Below are positions 1 through 9,093 of a stretch of DNA of 12,472 nt, piece after piece (position 1 is the stretch's first letter; every line of letters starts with the position of its first letter). Origin of the DNA: Polyrhizophydium stewartii (Eukaryota > Chytridiomycota > Chytridiomycetes > Rhizophydiales). Under the pieces are notes generated by a model, which searched no databases, was not told where the DNA came from, and saw nothing but the letters and a program-made list of their open reading frames with translations. Both the position numbers and the translations under genes were made by a program. The stretch spans positions 1-12,472 of the forward strand of contig JADGIZ010000516.1 of NCBI GenBank assembly GCA_027604665.1, in the 5' to 3' direction.

Positions 1-2463
1 GTGTTGATGAGCGTGAAGACTGCATACAGGTGCAGCGTCTGCACAGGTGTGATCGACGCGGCCCGTCAGCGCCGCCTGCATGCATGAGACTGTGCGCGGC
101 GCAAGTGCGTGCACCTGCCTTGAGTGCCATTGCGCCGAGCACGATGCTGAGTCCAAGCACAATCGGCCACGGCCGCAATGCACACGCGACAGGCTTGTCC
201 TTGCCGATCATGGTCAGCACGTTTGTCTGCGTGACCGCAAGACCCAGCTGCGTCGTGCACGAGTCAGCGCAATGTCGCATCCGCAGATGCCAGCGCGCAT
301 TGGCACGCACGCCGACAATTGGCACGGTTGGCGGCGCGATCTGGCGCATCGCGATGATCGCCGCGCACGCCAGCGACGCCAGCGCAACGGCAGCCGAGAT
401 CACTTTCCACCGCATTGGTGTGCACACTGTCAGCGTACCTCGAAATCAGTTGGGACTTGCTGCACCACGGCCTGTGCGACTCACGGATGACCATTATTGT
501 CGACGGACTTTTGATATCGACAAAGTCCTCTGGAGTCGGCGGAAAGTCGCGCGGCACGTCGTCGAGAGATCGGTTGCCGGCCCTGTGCGTTTGGATGGAT
601 CAGAATCGAGATTGCAATGGAAGTGCTATCGGACACAAAACGGCCCGCACCAAATGAAGGTGATGCGGTTCATCCCAAATGTGCCTGCCCCAGTCATTGG
701 GTCCAATGTCACGTTTCCGGATATAACGTAGTCAACGAAACTTTGTCCTGTGCACTGCAAGATGGCGTACGCGCTGGCAACCGGGTCGCCTTGCGGCGTG
801 AACTGCTTGAGATCGAACAGCGTCTGCTGCTCCTTGAACGGCCGCGTCAGCCTGTCGATGGAGTAGAACTGCGCCAGCGACCCATTGCAGAGCTCGGTGC
901 CAGTCGCCGACTTGTCCGTTATCAGCTGCGGTTTGCAGAGTCAGCTCGCAGCAGTCATACGGATGCAAGGCATTGTGACGTGAGGCACACGCACGGTCTC
1001 GAATGTGAACGCCAGCGAGTTGACAGCGTCGTATCCGAGATCCACAAGGTACGCAGGCAAAGTGTTTGTGCCTGGATCGTCGTAAAAGAAGTTTGCCTGA
1101 TAGTCCGGCGCTGTTGTATCGGTTTGTTGAAAGTTGACGTCTCGAAACAGCCCGGGCTGGTTTGTGAGCGTCTGATTGGCAAAGATGGCAAAACGTGGGA
1201 TCCAATTCATAAAGTATGGATCGTCATAACGTGCATCCAGTGAAGATCCAGGCGTCATGAGAGCCGCCAAGATCCCTGAATCGAGCGGTGTATCTTTGTG
1301 CCGAGTCAAATTAAGCCTGTTACTAACCCGAGATGCGATTCGATGCTTACCCCATCGGTTTTGGAAGGCAGGATCAAAGTAAAAACTGTTGATTGAAGTC
1401 CAGACTTTGGTGGTCCGAGGTAAGCCATCTATAAAGTACTTGTTGTGTATCCGCAAATCGCGCTTTACCGTAATCGCGGCCGATCAGACCGGTTCTGTTC
1501 GCCGCCGTCAAGGCGTCCATGACAGAGTTGCTGTATGTAAGAAGCATGAAAATCCGCAGCTTTGTGGACCGAAGGAACTCGAAGCTACTGCGGAGTTGAG
1601 GATAGTATAGTGTTGAGATGGTTTGCCTGTAGTCTGGCATCTTGACTGACGCCAGCACATCGATGCCTTGGTCGCGGAAGAGTCCATGCGCGACGAGCGC
1701 GACATCCCGCCAAACACCAGTCTCGCCATACACGATGCCGACCTTGGTCCAGCCGAAGAACTTGATTGGCGCGGCGAGAGACAGCATTACTTGGCTGAAT
1801 GGCGTGACTGAGCGATAGAATAGCGGGGCCCTATGCGCGCAAAGGTCAGGCGCCGATCCGGAATGCCAGATAAATCAAAGCCACGACCCACCGGCGCTTG
1901 TCGCTGAGCCATACCGAGGCCGAGGTCGGCGAGAAATGCGGCAGCTGTGCGAACAAGGTCAGAGCGCAGTCGAAGCGCTCGGCGATCTAGCCACATCGAG
2001 GTTGAGCCCGACCTCTGGGCAGATCAAGCTGACGGCCAGCGCTGTTCCGCTCGTGACAAAGCTCAGAAAGGCGGATGTCTGTGCCGCGTTGCAGAGCCCC
2101 GCGGCCATATCATACACAACCGCCGGCTGGCGCTCGGCCTGCGGCATAACGACTCGGTTGATGCTGAGTGACACGTCTTGCAGGATCGAGGTGTTGGCGT
2201 TGAGCTCGGTCGCAGCCATGTACGCGCCTGCGGCGCGTGTTGGCGCAAGTCGCGAGCGTCAGTCTTCGCGGTGTTTGTCGACGCTCAGTGCCCCGAGCAT
2301 CTGCCAGCGCACCAAGCAGCAGCTGGTCGGCAGCAAACGGAAAGCTGCCATCGATGATGGTGATGGTCGCCGTGTTGGCAGTCTTGTTGCTTGCGCGGGC
2401 TGCGGCGACGGCGGTGCCTGCGAGATGCGCAACGGCGAGCAGCGTGAGTGCGGCGTGTCGCAT
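1..2463 (-). CDS. Class C (GABA-B/mGlu-like) GPCR, tandem copy 1, 3' part outside window
   Basis: Exons in transcription order: 2463-2313, 2227-2013, 1944-1892, 1830-1469, 1404-1351, 1293-995, 925-651, 582-485, 426-311, 247-119, 38-1 (continues beyond the left edge). The start ATG at 2463-2461 opens a signal peptide (MRHAALTLLAVAHLAG, then an Ala-rich cleavage region). Exons 1-7 encode a type-1 periplasmic-binding-protein ectodomain (motifs GSFPFAADQLLLG, FFGWTKVGIVYGETG, LIGRDYVW). Exons 9-11 begin the membrane domain, with the Cys before membrane segment 3 (VACAFRPW). Every exon has the same phase as copy 2, and exon lengths match except exon 7, which is one codon shorter. I see no frameshift or in-frame stop. 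Intron 2 has an unusual GTCGGG donor (2012), where copy 2 has GTGAGT; intron 10 has a GC donor. Expected role: plasma-membrane receptor for a small ligand, coupled to G proteins. The ligand is unknown. Confidence 0.85.
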
Positions 2464-2485
2464 TCTTGAGGAGAGTTTGGCATAT
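1..2485. repeat. Direct repeat, copy 1 of about 4.0-kb tandem duplication unit
   Basis: This stretch aligns end to end with 4015-6501 (offset 4014 at the left, 4016 at the right). Identity is very uneven. Positions 1-660 differ at only about seven sites by eye, and 2014-2485 at about eight to ten. Between them, roughly 1190-2013 is much more diverged, with unrelated intron sequence. Similarity stops at the right after the shared 'cttgaggagagtttggcatat' just upstream of the start codon. The unit continues beyond the left edge. Confidence 0.9.
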
Positions 2486-2678
2486 TCGTGGTTCGCTTCA
2501 TCTAGTCGTTACAAATCCCTCATAACACGCGAGCGGGTCCAAGCGACGTTCCGCAGAAAGATCCGCATGGGTTTGAGACCTCGATGGTCTTGGCGACAGA
2601 GAATCTGGTGATCAGCTGATAACATCTGAAGGCTTCCAATAAGCTCCGAGTGGACTCCGCTGATCTGGCTCGGTTCGT
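2486..2678 (-). promoter_or_regulatory. Putative promoter region of receptor copy 1
   Basis: This is the space between the end of receptor copy 2 and the start of copy 1. Both genes read leftward, so it should hold the copy 1 promoter and 5' UTR. No convincing TATA box or other known element is visible. The sequence is unrelated to the upstream region of copy 2, so the two receptors probably differ in expression control. Inference from position only. Confidence 0.4.
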
Positions 2679-2684
2679 TTATTC
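2679..2684 (-). terminator. AATAAA polyadenylation signal of receptor copy 2
   Basis: The minus strand reads AATAAA here, 57 nt downstream of the TGA stop at 2743-2741. Position and sequence fit a canonical cleavage/polyadenylation signal. It supports the assigned 3' end of the 15-exon gene model. Confidence 0.6.
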
Positions 2685-2740
2685 CCAGCCTTGTGAGCTG
2701 AAATGAGTGAGCAGTGGGCGAGTCTGCCCTGTGCGCTGCA

Positions 2741-5700
2741 TCACCGCTTGCCGCGCACTTGCACGCGGTTCAGCAGCTGCCCCGCGCCTTCGCTCGCATC
2801 GCGACCAAGCCGCTGCAGCGCCAGCCGCGCGACCGCATCCGTCCACGTCTGCGCCTACACAGCCAATCTTCGTCAGCAATGCCGTCACATATCCAAGCAC
2901 CTTGTCTGATGCCGCGCACCTTGACAGAGTCGCCAAACCACATGCGCATGCGGCGCCGCGAGATCGCGAGCTCGCACACGCGACAGCCCATGGCGTCGTT
3001 CTCGTCGCCGCACTCGACCGACGAGATCGCACTCAGCGGCAGAAACTCGATCTGGTCACACCAGGCATCGGCGTCAGCGATCCGTCGCTTGACGTCACGA
3101 CAGGCGGCAGCCAGGTGCTCGCCTCGGTCAGGTCTTCGGACGCAATCCGGATCATGAACAGCGGTGCGGGAAGCAGCGTCACGACCGACGACCGCCACTG
3201 CTGCAGCACGCCGCTGCGCGCGATCATGGCTGCGCGCCGATGCACAGCGTCAGCGGTCTTGCCACTGCGTGCGTTGCTGCGCGCTGCCGGCAGCACAGCG
3301 CACCTCGCATTGTCATGTAGTGTGCATGCCGCTGCTGTTCCTCGGCGATCTCGCCGCGAAACGGCTTGAACGACGTGTCGAGCGACACAGAGTCGCTCTC
3401 GGTGCTCAGCTGAGCCGTCCGCACCGCAGACCGACGCACGCGCCGATGCACGTGGATGCGGTGTGTGCGATCGGCCGTCTGCTGCATATGGCGCCAGATC
3501 GGGATGCCGAGGTACACCCAGCACACAAACGACGATACTCCAACCACACACGCCGTCTCGAACAGGAACTGCGACACAACCGACGCTTGCGTGGTACTCT
3601 GCAGAATCACAACAGCGCAGAACATGGCAATCGTTCCAACGCTTGCGCCGGTCTGCTTGCTGTCGTTGAGCTTCTCGGGCAGATCGCGAGTCGCGAACGA
3701 AAGCCACGCCACCGCGACAATCAAGAATGCGATCCCGGTGATCTGCAAGATTGCGAGCGCGCTGAGCGGGCCTTGACGCACGCATGTGTATGCAAAGCCG
3801 CCGAGCCAATCGAGAAACACGGCTTCGCTGCGCAGCGGACATGTCGCCGACTGCACAGCAAGCAACGTCTGCAGGACACTGGCGGCTCAGCACAAATGCA
3901 GCTGCCGTGATGTCGACTGCGCGGCTGCAACTCACCCCGAACAGCAGCACGACGGCCGCGACAGCCAGGTTGATGTGTGTCTTGTTGATGCTCTTGATCA
4001 TGGCACCCCACCTTGTGTTGATGAGCGTGAAGACTGCATACAGGTGCAGCGTCTGCACAGGTGTGATCGACGCGGCCCGTCAGCGCCGCCTACATGCATG
4101 AGACTGTGCGCGGCGCAAGTGCGTGCACCTGCCTTGAGTGCCATTGCGCCGAGCACGATGCTGAGTCCAAGCACAATCGGCCACGGCCGAAATGCACACG
4201 CGACAGGCTTGTCCTTGCCGATCATGGTCAGCACGTTTGTCTGCGTGACCGCAAGACCCAGCTGCGTCGTGCACGAGTCAGCGCAATGTCGCATCCGCAG
4301 ATGCCAGTGCGCATTGGCACGCACGCCGACAATTGGCACGGTTGGCGGCGCGATCTGGCGCATCGCGATGATCGCCGCGCACGCCAGCGACGCCAGCGCA
4401 ACGGCAGCCGAGATCACTTTCCACCGCATTGGTGTGCACACTGTCAGCGTACCTCGAAATCAGTTGGGACTTGCTGCACCACGGCCTGTGCGACTCACGG
4501 ATGGCCATTATTGTCGACGGACTTTTGATATCGACAAAGTCCTCTGGAGTCGGCGGAAAGTCGCGCGGCACGTCGTCGAGAGATCGGTTGCCGGCCCTGT
4601 GCGTTTGGATGGATCAGAATCGAGATTGCAATGGAAGCGCTATCGGACACAAAACGGCTCGTACCAAATGAAGGTGATGCGGTTCATCGAAAATTTGTAT
4701 GTCGCGGCCACAGGGTCGAAAGTTATACTCCCGACATCAACGACTTGATCCGGGATATCAACTCCCAGGAACTGCAAGACGGTGTATGCACTGGCAACCG
4801 GGTCGCCTTGCGGCGTGAACTGCTTGAGATTGAACAGCGTCTGTTGCTCCTTGAACGGCCGCGTCAGCCTGTCGATGGAGTAGAACTGCGCCAGCGACCC
4901 ATTGCAGAGCTCGGTGCCAGTCGCCGACTTGTCCGTTATCAGCTGCGGTTTGCAGAGTCAGCTCGCAGCAGGCATATGGATGCAAGACATTGCGACGTGA
5001 GGCACACGCACGGTCTCGAATGTGAACGCCAGCGAGTTGACGGCGTCGTATCCACCAGCAACGTATGCGTTCGGCACTTGGTTTGTGCCTGGATCGTCGT
5101 AAAAGAAGTTTGCCGGATAGTCCGGCGCTGTCGTATCGGTTTGTTGAAAGTTGACGTCTCGAAACAGCCCGGGCTGGTTTGTGAGCGTCTGATTGGCAAA
5201 GTTGACGAATCTTGGAATCCATGCTTGACCGTATGGTGAATCAAAGTCTGGGGAGATATCGTAACTCGTCGTAATGATAGCTTGGGAAAGTTTCGGATCG
5301 ACGGTTGTGTCTGCGGTCTGCGTTATGAGCCTCTCACAGCCGTACAACTAGGATTCAGATGCGAGCGTACCCCATCGGCTTTGGAGATCAGGATCATACC
5401 CGGGGGCGTTACCGGTCATCCAAACTGCCAAAGAAAGTCAGGTTTGCTCAATTTCATCTAAGTGAATAAGCGCCGCCTGCTACTCACCATAGTCAGGACC
5501 GATCAGCCCCGTCTTGTTTGCGGCCATCAGTGCATCCATGGTCGCGATATCGTAAACCATGAGAGTGAATACTCGCAGCTTTGTCGAGCGAAGAAACTCA
5601 AAACTACTGCGGATCTGAGGATAGTATAGCGCCGATACATCTGGATTGTAGTCGGCCATGCTGACTGAAGCGAGGACGTCGACTCCCTGGTCACGTAGCA

Positions 5701-6479
5701 GTGTCTTGATGCCGGCTGCGGCGTCTCGCCAGATGCCCGTCTCGCCATACACGATGCCGACCTTGGTCCATCCAAAGAACTTGATCGGGGCGGCAAAAAC
5801 GGCCATGGCTTGACTCAGCGGAAGCAGATTTCGATAGAACAACGGGGCTCTGTGTGGGATGCGATCAGATCCGGAGCCGGAATGCGAGCTCAAGACGAAC
5901 AGCGACCCACATGTGCTTGTCGCTGAGTGCGTTTGATGTAGAAGCGGGTGAAAAGTGCGGAATCTGCCTGATATTCAGAAAGGATTTGCAGTATAGGATT
6001 CTTAAGCAAATTGAAATGAAAGACTCACTTCTGGGCAGATCAAGCTGACGGCCAGCGCTGTTCCGCTCGTGACAAAGCTCAGAAAGGCGGATGTCTGTGC
6101 CGCGTTGCAGAGCCCCGCGGCCATATCATACACAACCGCCGGCTGGCGCTCGGCCTGCGGCATAACGACTCGGTTGATGCTGAGTGACACGTCTTGCAGG
6201 ATCGAGGTGTTGGCGTTGAGCTCGGTCGCAGCCATGTACGCGCCTGCGGCGCGTGTTGGCGCGAGTCGCGAGCGTCAGTCTTCGCGGTGTTTGTCGACGC
6301 TCAGTGCCCCGAGCATCTGCCAGCGCACCAAGCAGCAGCTGGTCAGCAGCAAACGGAAAGCTGCCATCGATGATGGTGATGGTGGCTGCGTTGGCAGTCT
6401 TGTTGCTTGCGCGGGCTGCGACGACGGCGGTGCCTGCGAGATGCGCGGCGGCGAGCAGCGTGAGCGCGGCGTGTCGCAT
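2741..6479 (-). CDS. Class C (GABA-B/mGlu-like) GPCR, tandem copy 2, complete, possible PH-like tail
   Basis: Exons: 6479-6329, 6243-6029, 5963-5911, 5849-5488, 5424-5371, 5310-5012, 4942-4665, 4596-4499, 4440-4325, 4261-4133, 4052-3936, 3868-3304, 3229-3099, 3051-2920, 2848-2741 (935 residues; all junction phases agree). Residues 1-24 are a signal peptide; about 30-480 a bilobed binding-protein ectodomain (FFGWTKVGIVYGETG, LIGPDYVWMTGNAPGYDPD, GGYDAVNSLAFTFET). The stalk before membrane segment 1 has no Cys-rich domain, as in GABA-B rather than mGlu receptors. Membrane segments lie near 511-531, 534-556, 569-585, 612-631, 658-681, 699-716 and 727-745. The class C disulfide pair is visible (Cys564 and Cys634), as is the FATRDLPEKLNDSK motif between segments 5 and 6. 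The tail (746-935) ends in a region that resembles a PH fold. Least certain: the 47-nt intron 3098-3052 and the GC-AG intron 4132-4053. Ligand unknown. Confidence 0.9.
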
Positions 6480-6501
6480 TCTTGAGGAGAGTTTGGCATA
6501 T
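4015..6501. repeat. Direct repeat, copy 2 of about 4.0-kb tandem duplication unit
   Basis: Counterpart of 1-2485, carrying the same gene in the same orientation. The right end of similarity is 6501, 22 bp upstream of the ATG; beyond it the two upstream regions are unrelated. The left part of this unit (2741-4014, last exons and tail) has no counterpart in the window because copy 1 is truncated. Confidence 0.9.
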
Positions 6502-6623
6502 CTGAAGATCACCCCACATATCCGATTCCTTAGATTGAGTTGAGGCCCTGGCGCCAGTGGTTGGCCGCCGCCAACGGAACCTGCCGCTCGGAGCATCGAC
6601 GAGGTTTGCCGACGACAGGGCGA
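6480..6623. promoter_or_regulatory. Compact divergent promoter between receptor copy 2 and chk1
   Basis: Only 144 bp separate the start codon of receptor copy 2 (minus strand, 6479) from that of chk1 (plus strand, 6624). Both promoters and both 5' UTRs must fit here unless upstream noncoding exons lie inside the neighbour. The first 22 bp (6480-6501) are shared with the upstream edge of receptor copy 1; the rest is unique. No ATG on the plus strand precedes 6624. No clear TATA box or other recognised motif is seen. Confidence 0.45.
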
Positions 6624-9093
6624 ATGGTGCTGGCTCCGGAGCCGACGAGCGTGCTCGGCTACGAGCTCGGCGACGTGATCGGGGAGGGCGGACAGGGCAG
6701 GTGCGGCTGCTAGGCGCAGGTTTCACGCACGCACTGGGGTCTGCGGGCCGTCCAGGTGCCGGGCCGCTACAGCGTGCCGTCCGTCTCTGACTCGTACTCT
6801 TCCGTCTCCGCGGCGTCTTGGCGACGCTGCTGCCGCGCTGGACGCCTCCGCGGACGGCTGCGCCGCACGACCTTGCGCCGTACCCCGCTTCTCCACGGCG
6901 CAGAGTCCGTCTCGCCGTCAACGCACGGAACGAAGTCGCCGCCGTCAAGCTCATCCGCAAGTTCACGGCCGCCGGCGAGCCCGTGAACCTGCAGAACCTG
7001 CGCAAGGAGGTCAAGATCCACCAGGCCGTTGCCCACGAGAATATCATCCAGCTGTTTGCAACGGGCGAGGACGACGGGCATGTGTACATTGCCATGGAGT
7101 ACGCGGCGTCGGGCGAGCTGTTTGACCTGATCGGTGAGACGACGAGCCGAGAGGGACATTGCGGGCGGGGAGCCAGTGCTGACGGAAGATGGCCGGCCTG
7201 CAGAGCCCGACGTTGGCATCGACGAGGAGCTCGCTCACCTGTACTTTCAGCAGCTGGTCTCGGGCATGGAGTACCTGCACGGCATGGGCGTCTCGCACCG
7301 CGATCTGAAGCCAGAGAACATGCTCCTCGATAACAGAGGTGCGGCCGGCTCGCCTTTGGGACCTGCACCGGCATCGCGTCGACTGATGCCAGACTGCGCC
7401 TGCACCGTCACTCGCACTCGCCTCGCACTCGCCCCTCGCAAGGCAATCTCAAGATCTCAGATTTTGGCTTGGCAACGGTGTTCAAGTTCAAGGGCGTCAC
7501 TCGGGTGCTCACAACACCGTGCGGCACCCCGCCATACGTGGCGCCAGAGATCCACCACATGAAGTACAATGGCGACAGCGTCGATATTTGGTCCGCGGGC
7601 ATCATCCTCTACGTACTTCTGGCAGGCAGTGCGTGCTCCACGCTTGGGTGCAGCGGCTTCTTGGCATCGGCTCAGCGCTGATCGGTTGCCTCGGCGGGTG
7701 CGCAAGACACACCATGGGCCGAACCAACGCCCAACGACGAGGAGTTTCGTCTGTACCTCAAGGCATTCCCGGACGGGCTGGATTATCTCCCATGGAGCAC
7801 GCTATCGCGCGAAGTCTTTGGCAAGTGTCTGGTGAAAGGCTCACGCCAGTCTGGGTTTCGCGGATCTGCTGACGATGTCCGCAGAGCTGCTATGCGGCCT
7901 GCTCACCGTGGATCCCAAGTCGCGCTTCACAACCGCGCAGATCCGCAGCAATCCTTGGTTTTCCAAGTGAGTGTGTGTGGCGAATCCTTGTGCTTGCAGC
8001 CCGTTCCAGCCATGCTGATGCCGCTGCTCGCTGTTGGCCAGACCGAACAAGCTCTTGACAGATGGTGTGTTGAGTGTGCTATGCAGACTGACGGCATCTC
8101 GGCGGCTCCTGACGCCTGTTGTGCTGCGCAGGCCAGTGCAACAACACGGCCGATCTAGCCAAGCGGCTCAAGGCGAACCTCAAGATCACAAGCGCCGAGA
8201 TGCTCGAGTCGTCGCAGGGCCTGTGCGTCTTGGCTCCTGCATTCACTGTTGATCTGCAAAACGGCTTGCCCTCGCTTACGCGCCGCCGCCGTCGGAACAC
8301 GCAGTGTCTTTGCGTTCTCACAGCCCATGGACATGCGCATCGACGGCGACGCACCCGAGATGCTTGACTTTCCGCGGCGCCGAATCGGCGCGCTGGGCTC
8401 GTTTTCGCAGCCCGCGCGGCTGGCCAAGTCGGAGAGCCAGTCGCCCGTTGTGGGGCGGATCACGGGCAACTATGTGAGGGCGTCTCGTCGCTGCCCTGTG
8501 TGTCGGAATGCCGCTCACGCCCGCCAAACGCCGCACAAACAACGCCGCCAATGTTCGCGCCATACGAACGAGCCAGTCCCAGCACAAACACACGGTCAAT
8601 CTGTTTCCGACGGATCGCATCACGCGGTTCTACAGCACAGAGGACCCTGCTGCGATATTCAAGCGCATCACAGAGGCCTTGGAGTCCTTCCTGGTTCCCT
8701 TCAAGGTGCACCAGAAGCTGCTCAAGGTGTGGTGCATGATCTAGAATGTGTGCTTTGGCACACCTCGCAAGTCTGACTTACCGACCTGGCGGCAGATTGC
8801 ATTCAGCACTGTCGATCGCCGCAAGTGCCAGCTGCACGGCGAGGTGTCGATCCAGCGCGCCACAGACGAGTACTACATTGTGCTGTTCCGCAAGAGCAAG
8901 GTGAGCAGCAGCTGCATAACGGACTGGGACAGGGGCGTTTAATCCCTTGCCCGCGATGAGAATCGCGGTGGGTTGTGTCCGTCGGTGCTGATGCAGTTGT
9001 GCGGGGGCGCTTCTCGTGCAGGGCGACCCGCTCGAGTTCAAGCGCTTTTACAAGGCGGTGCACGACGCTGTTGCGGACATCATTGCGACATGA
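6624..9093 (+). CDS. chk1: Checkpoint serine/threonine kinase Chk1
   Basis: Exons: 6624-6700, 6904-7133, 7189-7338, 7443-7628, 7707-7820, 7885-7966, 8042-8064, 8132-8222, 8305-8473, 8577-8726, 8796-8900, 9022-9093 (482 residues; human Chk1 has 476). The ATG is the first after the receptor gene and sits in good context (gcgaATGg). Kinase domain: Gly-loop GEGGQG (20-25), Lys41, Glu61, HRD (139-141) with Asn146, DFG (159-161), [10 protein letters not shown] (179-188), ending near 280. A linker with five SQ dipeptides follows, then a C-terminal KA1-type domain (about 375-482: [30 protein letters not shown]) that closely follows Chk1. Known role: ATR/Rad3-activated nuclear kinase that blocks mitotic entry after DNA damage or replication stress. 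The intron at 7821-7884 uses a GCAAGT donor; that choice gives exactly the family spacing between the conserved Trp and the DP of the last kinase helices. Confidence 0.92.
8951..8968 (+). other. Small hairpin with GAGA tetraloop inside the last chk1 intron
   Basis: CCGCGAT and ATCGCGG form a perfect 7-bp stem around a 4-nt GAGA loop, which belongs to the stable GNRA class. It lies in the 121-nt intron 8901-9021. It could influence splicing or be chance in GC-rich DNA. Confidence 0.4.

Noticed and set aside
2707..3369. Plus-strand open frame of 220 codons
   Set aside because: Antisense to the last receptor exons, whose spliced minus-strand product shows the ordered tail; no family resemblance on the plus strand.
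4053..4128. GT donor GTGCAC in the intron after membrane segment 3
   Set aside because: To keep frame it must use the acceptor TATGCAG, which removes TLHLYA from a conserved class C motif. The GC donor four bases earlier fits better.
3786..4748. Plus-strand open frame of 320 codons, also seen as a shorter frame near 30-731
   Set aside because: It is antisense to receptor exons and introns, rich in Arg/His/Cys with no recognisable domain; long chance frames are expected in GC-rich DNA.
5311..5370. In-frame TAG between exons 5 and 6 of receptor copy 2, suggesting a pseudogene
   Set aside because: A 60-nt intron (GTACGC...CCGCAG) removes it and gives RW-DTTVDPKLSQ. Copy 1 has a 57-nt intron at the same place giving RW-DTPLDSG, so the gene is intact.
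7819..7843. A 25-nt intron (GTGTCT...GCCAG) in chk1
   Set aside because: Shorter than any other intron here, and the resulting kinase helix is about 13 residues too long compared with the family.
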